From contig CAJWRP010000163.1 in NCBI GenBank assembly GCA_913046025.1, positions 1 through 5,879 of the forward strand: 5,879 nucleotides of DNA. The letters are read 5' to 3'. The notes under the pieces were generated by a model. The model was not told the DNA's origin and searched no databases. It saw only the letters and a program-made list of their open reading frames with translations. The position numbers were made by a program, and so were the translations under genes. The stretch is from an uncultured Chloroflexota bacterium. GTDB taxonomy: Bacteria > Chloroflexota > Dehalococcoidia > SAR202 > UBA11138. Positions 1 to 5,546 of the stretch are shown here, one piece after another (position 1 is the first letter of the stretch; the number at the start of each line of letters is the position of its first letter).

Positions 1-31
1 CCTGAGGACACAGACACCGAGTTCCGGTTTT
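1..31 (+). other. Out-of-frame upstream remnant of the CapA gene, with probable frameshift at the T run
   Basis: Frame 1 reads PEDTDTEFRF from the window edge to position 30, then runs out of register and stops at TAA 79-81. The main CapA frame starts making sense immediately after, with GKKFALGEEF. If the four-T run at 28-31 had one more T, the reading would be EFRFLGKKFALGEEF, the kind of segment expected just before the conserved HxHE region in CapA proteins. This is read directly from the sequence. Whether the lost base is a sequencing or assembly error or a real mutation making a pseudogene cannot be decided here. Confidence 0.55.
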
Positions 32-695
32 GGGCAAGAAGTTCGCGTTGGGTGAAGAGTTCGGCATCTCAACAAGCCTAAATGCACGAGACCTTGAAGG
101 CAATTTGAAGTGGGTCAGAGATGCGAGGCGCATGTCGGACTGGGTCATAGTTTCTGTGCACTGCCACGAGAGCGGTAAGCACAGGGACGAGCCTCCGGAG
201 TTCCTGGTGGATTTCGCCAAAAAGTGCATCGACGAAGGGGCGGACCTATTCATCGGGCACGGCCCCCACGTTACCAGAGGCTTGGAGATCTACAGGGGCA
301 AGCCTATCTTCTACAGCCTGGGCAATTTCATATTTCAGAACGACACGGTGCGGTGGCAACCGTCGTTCAACTACGACCTGATGAAGATGGACGCAGGAGC
401 AACGCCAGCCGATTTCTACGATGCCCGCAGCGAGCTGGACTCAAGAGGATTTCCCGGCGACTCCATTTACTGGGAAAGCGTTGTGGTGAAATGCGAGTTC
501 GTTAAGAGGCGCATGAGCCAAATCACATTGCACCCTATCGACCTGGGTTATGGCAAGAGTCGTGGCCAACGGGGCCGCCCGGTATTGGCGGCATCTGAAA
601 TGTCCGAGAAAATTCTGGAACGCATGCAGCGCTTGTCCAAATCCTTTGGCACATCGATAAAGATCTACAAAGGCGTCGGCATAGTGAAGCTGTAG
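30..695 (+). CDS. CapA/PgsA-type protein, C-terminal part (partial, probably frameshifted)
   Basis: The protein matches the C-terminal half of the CapA (PGA_cap) family, which has a calcineurin-like metallophosphoesterase fold and is named for poly-gamma-glutamate capsule synthesis; many members have no tested function. Counting from the TTG at position 30, visible family marks are the strand-turn VIVSVHCHE (residues 39-47), DEPPEF (53-58), GHGPHV (76-81) and FYSLGNFIF (94-102). The His-rich motifs correspond to the presumed metal-site region. At 221 residues it is clearly shorter than the usual 330-400, and the N-terminal domain half with its GD and N-E-G motifs is absent. The frame is closed by TGA at 3-5, so TTG 30 is only the first possible start and has no convincing ribosome binding site. 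I think it is not a true start: the missing part appears to continue in another frame. It is transcribed toward the thiamin cluster and has no evident link to it. Family assignment is firm; the biological role is not. Confidence 0.8.
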   Translation: MGKKFALGEEFGISTSLNARDLEGNLKWVRDARRMSDWVIVSVHCHESGKHRDEPPEFLVDFAKKCIDEGADLFIGHGPHVTRGLEIYRGKPIFYSLGNFIFQNDTVRWQPSFNYDLMKMDAGATPADFYDARSELDSRGFPGDSIYWESVVVKCEFVKRRMSQITLHPIDLGYGKSRGQRGRPVLAASEMSEKILERMQRLSKSFGTSIKIYKGVGIVKL

Positions 696-840
696 GTCGG
701 AGAGCAAGTTTTCATGGTAAGGCCCTGCCAGTGTAGCTGTCTCGGTCCACCCAACCCTGAATCAAAGCATATGTTTGCAGAATAACCCTCGTTCAAGAGT
801 CGCCCTATCAACTCCGTGCTGGTCTGCCGGACACCCGAAA

Positions 841-1797
841 CTAGAAGGGTAACTGTTGGCCCAGGCCGCGCTCTTTGGCAATGTTGTATATGTGCATGCC
901 CGTGGTAAGATCCTCCAGCGCCAGGCCTTGAGACTCGAACAGCGTTATGTCCTCAGCCGAGTTGCGACCTTTTGCGATGCCAGCAACCACATCCGACAGG
1001 CCAATGACCTGCTCCCAGCGTATGGTGCCAAACTCGTTTGGGTAAATCAGGTCCCCGCACTCCAGTTTAGCTTGCTCTATGTCATCAGTAACGACCACAT
1101 CTACACGACCAACTGCCTTGCCATCTAACTCCCGACGCATCCAGTGGTTCGCTCCCGCCGCATTGATATGCGTCCCAGAGGAGAGCCAATCTCCCTCCAG
1201 GACCGGCCTTGACGTGCTAGTCATGGTTATAGCAACGTCGACGTCCTTCACGCAGGCCTCGCCCGATTCTGATGCGCGTACGTCAATTCCCAGAGAAGCG
1301 CTCATATCGGTAGCGAACTTCTCTCGATTCTCCGGTTTGCGGCTGTACACAAGAGCCGACGTGATAGGCCTGACCTTGCATACTGCCTCAAGCTGCGTTC
1401 TTGCCTGGTAACCTGAGCCAATGACGCCCACACTGGAGGCATTTTCTTTGGCCATGTACTTGGTGGCGACGCCGCTAGCTGCCCCCGTGCGAATCTGCCC
1501 AAGGTACGACGCCTCGATGACTGCCAGGAGTTCGCCAGTCTCGGTGCTGGAAAGCTGAACGTAGAACTTGACTGAATGTCCTCGGGTTACGCCATACGAC
1601 TTGAAGCCCATGACGCCTATACCAGGGGCGGCACCGGCCATGAAATTCAGAACTCCGTTGGGTAGGCGGATTCGAGAACGAGGACTGTTGGTGGCGGTGC
1701 CCTCCGCCATGAGCCGAAAACTCTCTTCAACAGTATCCAGCGCCATCTCCATGGTGAGTATCTCTTTGACGTCGTTTTCCGTGAGAAATATGGCCAA
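841..1797 (-). CDS. Ornithine cyclodeaminase / mu-crystallin family NAD(P)-dependent protein
   Basis: This 318-residue protein has the length and full motif series of the OCD/mu-crystallin family, which includes ornithine cyclodeaminase, archaeal alanine dehydrogenase, ketimine reductase and opine-type dehydrogenases. Visible marks are NSPRSRIRLP (37-46), GFKSY with the conserved Lys66, TGELLAV then IRTGAASGVA with Arg103, the Rossmann turn GVIGSGYQAR (124-133), SGTHINAAGAN (207-217), ECGDL (246-250), the Asp-bearing segment near the catalytic site, and DITLFESQG (283-291). The start is TTG: an in-frame TAG lies four codons upstream and an AGGAG sits 6 bases before the TTG, so no ATG start is possible without losing the N-terminus. 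It follows thiD by 55 bases on the same strand and is the last gene before a convergent neighbour, so it is probably co-transcribed with thiD. The substrate cannot be read from sequence, and the ornithine cyclodeaminase label should not be taken literally. Confidence 0.92.
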   Translation of the reverse strand: MAIFLTENDVKEILTMEMALDTVEESFRLMAEGTATNSPRSRIRLPNGVLNFMAGAAPGIGVMGFKSYGVTRGHSVKFYVQLSSTETGELLAVIEASYLGQIRTGAASGVATKYMAKENASSVGVIGSGYQARTQLEAVCKVRPITSALVYSRKPENREKFATDMSASLGIDVRASESGEACVKDVDVAITMTSTSRPVLEGDWLSSGTHINAAGANHWMRRELDGKAVGRVDVVVTDDIEQAKLECGDLIYPNEFGTIRWEQVIGLSDVVAGIAKGRNSAEDITLFESQGLALEDLTTGMHIYNIAKERGLGQQLPF

Positions 1798-1803
1798 GTT
1801 AAA

Positions 1804-1808
1804 CTCCT
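1804..1808 (-). promoter_or_regulatory. Ribosome binding site deciding the TTG start of the OCD-family gene
   Basis: On the minus strand AGGAG stands 6 bases before TTG at 1797, close to ideal spacing. The in-frame TAG that overlaps the start of this site excludes any longer reading frame, which makes the TTG assignment strong. Confidence 0.85.
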
Positions 1809-1852
1809 AATTTAATCAAGATAATTCAGATTAGGCTGGGGATATTTTGAGA

Positions 1853-2653
1853 CTAAATCTCTTCATTGAGCATGTAGAAGTGGTTCAGCGGTCCATGACC
1901 ATGACCTATCGCCACAGCGTTTCGAATGGCATTGGTGATGTAACGCTTGGCCGCTGGCACGGCGTCCCTAAGTGTCATGCCTTTGGCAAGGTTTGCCGCG
2001 ACGGCAGATGCGAAGGTGCAGCCGGTGCCGTGGGTGCTGGTGCTCTCGATGCGCTGTGCCGTGAAAGCACGGAACTCATTGCCGTCGTACAGGATGTCCG
2101 TAGGCGGGCCTTCCAGGTGGCCTCCTTTAACGATGGCAGCTTTGGCCCCCATAAAGACCAGCTCCTTGGCAGCCCAACGTGCGTCATCAAGGTTTTCCAC
2201 CGGACGGTTGACCAGCACAGCAGCCTCAGGCGCGTTGGGTGTAATGACAAAGGCCAGTCGCAACAAGACCTTGCGCATGGCGTCCACAGCCTCTTCTTGC
2301 AGCAGCCTGTCGCCTCCCTTGGCAATCATGACTGGGTCCACAACCAACTTTGTGAGGTTATGCTCTTTGACCTTGTCCGCAACAACTTGAATGATAGCGG
2401 AGCTGGACAGCATGCCAATCTTAACAACGTCCGCGCCTATGTCTGTAACGATGGCGTCAATCTGACTAGCTATGAGAGTTGTGGGCAGTTCGAAGACCTC
2501 GATAACGCCGGTGGTGTTCTGGGCGGTTATCGTCGTAATGGCAGAGGTTCCGTAAACACCGTGGGCCGCAAATGTCTTGAGGTCCGCCTGAATACCGGCT
2601 CCGCCTCCAGAATCGGATCCGGCGATGGTCATAGCTGTGGGCACGTGGGTCAT
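1853..2653 (-). CDS. thiD: Hydroxymethylpyrimidine / phosphomethylpyrimidine kinase ThiD
   Basis: ThiD phosphorylates 4-amino-5-hydroxymethyl-2-methylpyrimidine (HMP) to HMP-P and then to HMP-PP, the pyrimidine half used by thiamin phosphate synthase in the cytoplasm. Ribokinase-fold marks are clear. Counted from the chosen Met they are AGSDSGGGAGIQAD (11-24), GTSAITTITAQNT (35-47), DPVM (106-109), TPNAPEA (138-144), KGGH (176-179) and the anion-hole/catalytic motif HGTGC (208-212), with GHGHGPLNHFY near the end. The frame is open upstream to another ATG at 2710, adding 19 residues that do not resemble the family. Starting at ATG 2653 gives 266 residues, the usual ThiD length, so I prefer it, although neither start has a clear Shine-Dalgarno sequence. 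No thiE is fused to it. It lies between a basic micro-ORF and the OCD-family gene, all on one strand. Function is very secure; the start is uncertain. Confidence 0.95.
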   Translation of the reverse strand: MTHVPTAMTIAGSDSGGGAGIQADLKTFAAHGVYGTSAITTITAQNTTGVIEVFELPTTLIASQIDAIVTDIGADVVKIGMLSSSAIIQVVADKVKEHNLTKLVVDPVMIAKGGDRLLQEEAVDAMRKVLLRLAFVITPNAPEAAVLVNRPVENLDDARWAAKELVFMGAKAAIVKGGHLEGPPTDILYDGNEFRAFTAQRIESTSTHGTGCTFASAVAANLAKGMTLRDAVPAAKRYITNAIRNAVAIGHGHGPLNHFYMLNEEI

Positions 2654-2754
2654 CTGTTTGCTTTCGTTGTCTTTTGTATGGGCATGAAACAGGATAGCAT
2701 TAATCGCCATGCGTACGTTCAGAGGCGACTCAACAATGGGATCTAGCTAATATT

Positions 2755-2776
2755 TTGTCCGCTACTTGTCCGCTAC
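2755..2776. repeat. Perfect 11-bp tandem duplication
   Basis: The unit TTGTCCGCTAC occurs twice back to back, followed by TT as at the start of the unit. It covers the stop codon of the basic micro-ORF. On the minus strand the first copy is read as codons for VADK and the second, shifted by 11 bases, supplies the TAG stop. With only one copy the frame would continue a further seven residues (ILARSHC) to a TGA. Confidence 0.9.
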
Positions 2777-2917
2777 TTCTTGTTTGGGAATCTTCTCTGC
2801 CCGCTTGCGGATAATGCTATGAAGGTTGTGGACACCGGTGCCGGAAACCGCCATCTTGCGCCGCTTCCGTCGTTTCGATTCCCGACTCTCGCCTTTGGTA
2901 ATGAGGTGATTATTCAT
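2762..2917 (-). CDS. Small, highly basic protein of unknown function (51 aa)
   Basis: An ATG-initiated frame of 51 residues fills most of the gap between tenA and thiD. It begins MNNHLITKGESRESKRRK and ends with EVADK before TAG. Residues 15-21 are seven consecutive Lys/Arg (KRRKRRK), followed by a more ordered-looking MAVSGTGVHNLHSII (22-36) and a second basic patch RKRAEK. I count 15 Lys/Arg against 5 Asp/Glu, so it is strongly positive and could bind nucleic acid or ribosomes; that is inference only. It starts 19 bases after the tenA stop, in the same direction, with a modest AGG/GAG purine site 4-8 bases before the ATG and an in-frame TAG just upstream. I do not recognise a family. There is no signal peptide or membrane segment. 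The alternative is that the region is an untranslated spacer and the frame is accidental. Confidence 0.5.
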   Translation of the reverse strand: MNNHLITKGESRESKRRKRRKMAVSGTGVHNLHSIIRKRAEKIPKQEVADK

Positions 2918-2936
2918 GGGTCTCGCCTATTTCCAG

Positions 2937-3599
2937 CTAAGCCTCTAACCAATGTTCGCCGTGGTACGCCGACTCCCAGAACTGATACTCATATCGAAGT
3001 GACGTTCGAAATATACGATCGATCTCCGGTAGTCTGCTGCCAATGTCCAGCCCATCCAAGTAATTACCCATCCAGTCTACCAGCCCACCTAAAACGGCGG
3101 GTGTATGTAGATCTATCCACTCTCTATATACGGGATTAGTCGGATTCTTGCCAGCCTCTAGGAATCGAGTGCCCCAATCCAGATAGGTGCCTTCAGTCAC
3201 ATAGAGGATAGTAATGACATCTTCGAAATGCCCCGCCATGGCCGTGCGCACTATGAAATCTCCGAGAGCTTGCGTAGTGGGCGATGCGCTTGCCGACGAA
3301 TACTGTTCTTCAGAAGAACCGAGTTCTTTAAAGAACCTGACGAATAGATCGTTCTCTGGATTCAATATCCCAGTGAGAAACCGGTTCAGAACGTCGGTAG
3401 CCTCAAAATCGGGAGCCTTGGCCATGCCTGCTGCCGTCGCCATCACAAGATCTTTGACGAAAACATAGTCTTGTAAGAAGTATCTGGTCGACCTCTCGAT
3501 TGATAATGTCCCATCACCCATTTCCATGATGAATGGATGCGTTACTACTTTCTCCCAGAGGTCTGCGTATTTGTCACGAAGGTCCAGAGTTATCGACAT
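2937..3599 (-). CDS. tenA: TenA-family thiamin pyrimidine hydrolase, non-cysteine type
   Basis: At 220 residues this is a normal single-domain TenA (TenA/THI-4/PqqC fold). TenA proteins salvage thiamin breakdown products by hydrolysing amino-HMP to HMP in the cytoplasm. Visible marks are HPFIMEMGDGTL (21-32), FLQDYVFV with Asp44 matching the substrate-binding Asp44 of Bacillus subtilis TenA, SPTTQA (106-111), and the C-terminal YEYQFWESAYHGEHW (203-217) carrying the conserved Glu204. The position of the Bacillus catalytic Cys135 lies in ILYVTEGTYLDWG (131-143) and has no Cys; indeed the protein shows none. A Glu (136) stands nearby, as expected for the TenA_E class. The ATG start is supported by GGAG 5 bases upstream. 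It is first in its direction after a terminator and precedes the basic micro-ORF and thiD. TenA_E enzymes are reported to act on formylamino- and amino-HMP, which fits the adjacent importer; the exact substrate is inferred. Confidence 0.93.
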   Translation of the reverse strand: MSITLDLRDKYADLWEKVVTHPFIMEMGDGTLSIERSTRYFLQDYVFVKDLVMATAAGMAKAPDFEATDVLNRFLTGILNPENDLFVRFFKELGSSEEQYSSASASPTTQALGDFIVRTAMAGHFEDVITILYVTEGTYLDWGTRFLEAGKNPTNPVYREWIDLHTPAVLGGLVDWMGNYLDGLDIGSRLPEIDRIFRTSLRYEYQFWESAYHGEHWLEA

Positions 3600-3604
3600 T
3601 TCTT

Positions 3605-3608
3605 CTCC
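3605..3608 (-). promoter_or_regulatory. Ribosome binding site of tenA
   Basis: GGAG, within GGAGAAGAA, stands 5 bases before the ATG at 3599 on the minus strand. It lies only about 46 bases beyond the terminator hairpin, so any separate tenA promoter must be squeezed between or overlap the hairpin. Confidence 0.75.
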
Positions 3609-3650
3609 GAAGGGGCCTGCAAACAGATTCGTTCGCGGTGACCGGATTTT

Positions 3651-3688
3651 AGAAAATGCCCTTCGACTAAAGTGAGTCGAAGGGCATT
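3651..3688 (-). terminator. Rho-independent terminator after thiY
   Basis: A perfect 14-bp inverted repeat pairs AATGCCCTTCGACT (3655-3668) with AGTCGAAGGGCATT (3675-3688) around a 6-base loop. Read on the minus strand the stem is followed by a T-rich run (TTTTCT, partly within the stem base), the usual arrangement for intrinsic termination. It begins 24 bases after the thiY stop codon, so it should end the transcript coming from the ABC importer genes. On the plus strand the following bases are not T-rich, so termination in that direction is unlikely. Confidence 0.85.
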
Positions 3689-3712
3689 CGTTATGACTTT
3701 ATGGCTTAAAAA

Positions 3713-4702
3713 CTACTCTTCGAACTGGCTGGTGAACGCCTTGGTTGAATCCAGCTCATCCTCTAGAAGACCGTTCTCATGCATCCATTTGGTGAAGCTC
3801 TCCCAACGACCGGAGTCCTGCTCACCAAAGTCTGCCGTAGATGTTTTCCACAAAGGCTTCAGAAGGTCTGCACCGGGCCGCTCGATTTTCTCGTCTACTT
3901 CCTCGTTAGTACCGCGCAGCAGAATATCTACCCCAGCCTGAGGGTCCGCGACGGCATCGGCGTACCCACGTCGCACCGCCTTGAGGAAGCGCTCCACCAC
4001 CTCGGGATCCTCCGAAAGCTTCTTTTCACTAGCCACCATCACCAGCTCATAGTAGTCGGGCACTCCCCACTCTTCCATCCTGAGAACGGTAACCGAGTGG
4101 CCCTCGTTCTCCAGCAAAATGGTTTCATGAGTCCAATAAGCCCCAATCACGGCGTCCACTCTGCCGCTGATTAGGGCCGGCGCCAGGTCAAACCCGACAT
4201 TAACCAGTTCCACGTCGCCAAGGCCGCTCAAGCCATCAAATTTGAGCATGGTCTCCAGCAGCGGCTCGTTGGTCGGTATTCCGGGATAGCCAACCTTCTT
4301 GCCTTTGAGGTCGAAGGGGCGGGTAATGCCTGAGGACTTTAGCGCCACGACGGAGTTCAGCGGATGCTGCACCATGCCCGCGATAGACACCACGGGAACG
4401 CCCTGCGCCCTGGCCAGCAATACGTCTGGCTGATAGCTTATGCCAAAGTCATCACTTCCGGCACCAACCGTCTGCAGCACAGTGGATGGGTCAACCGGCG
4501 TGTATAAGTCCACTACCAGGTTTTCATCAGCGAAGTAGCCCTTCTCCTCCGCAATGAACAACCCCAGATGGTTGGAGTTTGGGTACCAGTCCAACGCCAA
4601 CTTTACAGTTACCTGATCCTGATCTCCCCCGCCACATGCCACCATGGCAAACGTCATTAGCCCAACGAGCACGGTCAGAACAAGCCTTACATTTCTTTTC
4701 AT
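3713..4702 (-). CDS. thiY: ThiY-like ABC transporter substrate-binding lipoprotein (NMT1/THI5-like)
   Basis: The 329-residue protein starts with a lipoprotein signal: MKRN, a hydrophobic stretch (7-22), then MVAC with Cys23 as the likely lipidated residue, followed by a polar linker. The mature part is an NMT1/THI5-like periplasmic binding fold. Key segments are LDWYPNSNHLGLFIA (37-51), the typical pyrimidine-binding opening of ThiY/THI5 relatives, then GYFADENL, GSDDFGISYQ (82-91), GKKVGYPGIPTNEP (134-147) and DYYELVMV (216-223). ThiY binds formylaminopyrimidine for uptake. RibY, a riboflavin binder, is a related alternative, but thiD and tenA next door favour a thiamin precursor. AAGGGG stands 8 bases before the ATG. 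It follows the permease gene by 46 bases and precedes the terminator. Homology is secure; the ligand is inferred from motif and neighbours. Confidence 0.92.
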   Translation of the reverse strand: MKRNVRLVLTVLVGLMTFAMVACGGGDQDQVTVKLALDWYPNSNHLGLFIAEEKGYFADENLVVDLYTPVDPSTVLQTVGAGSDDFGISYQPDVLLARAQGVPVVSIAGMVQHPLNSVVALKSSGITRPFDLKGKKVGYPGIPTNEPLLETMLKFDGLSGLGDVELVNVGFDLAPALISGRVDAVIGAYWTHETILLENEGHSVTVLRMEEWGVPDYYELVMVASEKKLSEDPEVVERFLKAVRRGYADAVADPQAGVDILLRGTNEEVDEKIERPGADLLKPLWKTSTADFGEQDSGRWESFTKWMHENGLLEDELDSTKAFTSQFEE

Positions 4703-4710
4703 CTTCTTGT

Positions 4711-4716
4711 CCCCTT
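4711..4716 (-). promoter_or_regulatory. Ribosome binding site of thiY
   Basis: AAGGGG occurs on the minus strand 8 bases before the ATG at 4702, in an otherwise AT-rich 46-base gap after the permease gene. It supports the start that gives a complete lipoprotein signal sequence. Confidence 0.65.
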
Positions 4717-4748
4717 ATTAATCATATCCATCAATATTTCTTTAGCTT

Positions 4749-5546
4749 TTAGACAGAATTTTCCAAAGCCCTCTTTTGGCGCTCCGTGTGCCACCAAGGT
4801 ATGACCAGTCTTTCAACCAACCCGACCAGCAGGAACAGCAATATGCCGATTGCCGATAGCACAACGATGGCTGCGAATACTCGCTCCGTGAGGAACTGGG
4901 GTTTTGATCGAATCATCAGGTAGCCCAGTCCCACGCTGGAACCCACCCACTCGCCTATTACAGCACCTATTACACTGACGGCCATGGCGACTTTGGTTCC
5001 AGAGAACAGAAATGGCAGCGAGGACGGAAACTGCAGTTTCAAGAATATCTGCCAACGATCTGCCCCCAGAGTCCGCATGAGCCTGACCATGTCCGGGTCC
5101 ACGGACTTCAGGCCGTCCACCATGTTTACAACTACCGGAAAGAAGGCGATTAAGGCAACGACTATGACCTTGGGCGCCAGGCCGTAGCCTATCCATATAA
5201 GGAGGAGCGGCGCGACTACTATGATAGGAATGGTCTGGGAAGCGATGACAAACGGGTAAATGGCCCGCTCCAGCGTTCTCGAAAAGGCGATCATGGAGGC
5301 AAGCACTACGCCAGAAATAAGTGCAAGTCCAAAGCCTATGAGAACTTCGGCCAGGGTTATCCAAGTGTGTCGGCTGAGAAGCGCGGCATCTTCCGCCATG
5401 GTTGCGGCTATGACGGTTGGCGAGGGGAGCAACCACTTCTGCACGTCAAAGATTCGAACGTAGCCTTCCCACGCAGCTAGTAGCGCCAGGATGATGACCA
5501 GCGCGGGCAGCCAATTAGCTGTGAAGGACCTGAGGAGCTTAGCCAC
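4749..5546 (-). CDS. thiX: ABC transporter permease (ThiX-like, nitrate/taurine/thiamin-precursor type)
   Basis: This 265-residue inner-membrane protein is a BPD_transp_1 permease of the SsuC/TauC/ThiX type. Hydrophobic segments lie near residues 12-28, 66-88, 97-119, 124-142, 186-205 and 223-245, giving about six membrane helices. The cytoplasmic EAA loop that contacts the ATPase is at 157-178, reading MRTLGADRWQ...PSSLP with the conserved Gly161. QTIPIIVVAPLL (104-115) and FFPVVVN (135-141) are typical of this subfamily. The start is GTG, overlapping the end of the ATPase gene by 8 bases, with GAGG 6 bases upstream, so the two genes are translationally coupled. The ThiX name rests on the adjacent ThiY-like binding protein and the thiamin salvage genes; permease sequence alone cannot separate it from sulfonate or riboflavin relatives. 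Confidence 0.92.
   Translation of the reverse strand: MAKLLRSFTANWLPALVIILALLAAWEGYVRIFDVQKWLLPSPTVIAATMAEDAALLSRHTWITLAEVLIGFGLALISGVVLASMIAFSRTLERAIYPFVIASQTIPIIVVAPLLLIWIGYGLAPKVIVVALIAFFPVVVNMVDGLKSVDPDMVRLMRTLGADRWQIFLKLQFPSSLPFLFSGTKVAMAVSVIGAVIGEWVGSSVGLGYLMIRSKPQFLTERVFAAIVVLSAIGILLFLLVGLVERLVIPWWHTERQKRALENSV

Noticed and set aside
696..840. Bidirectional terminator between the convergent CapA and OCD-family genes
   Set aside because: I see no stem of more than a few base pairs followed by a T tract in this 145-base gap, and no convincing small gene.
1847..2746. Long plus-strand open frame of 299 residues opposite thiD
   Set aside because: It is the mirror of thiD, whose motifs are unmistakable on the minus strand. 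The plus frame has a composition with many His, Cys and Arg and no recognisable domain.
2780..3139. Plus-strand frame of 119 residues across the tenA-thiD gap
   Set aside because: It runs through the antisense of the tenA C-terminus and of the basic micro-ORF, has no recognisable domain, and lies against the direction of the operon.
3600..3712. TPP riboswitch between thiY and tenA
   Set aside because: No CUGAGA-type thi-box core or its partner was seen on the minus strand; the only structure is the simple terminator hairpin. A covariance search with the TPP model would settle it.
4703..4748. Promoter or leader peptide before thiY
   Set aside because: A TATGAT hexamer is present on the minus strand, but no -35 match lies at 16-18 bases, and the tiny ATG frame there has no ribosome binding site. 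The short gap fits an ordinary operon junction.
4813..5436. Minus-strand frame of 207 residues inside the permease gene
   Set aside because: It is a frame-shifted shadow of the permease, rich in Arg, His, Cys and Pro, whereas the permease frame shows clear membrane helices and an EAA loop.
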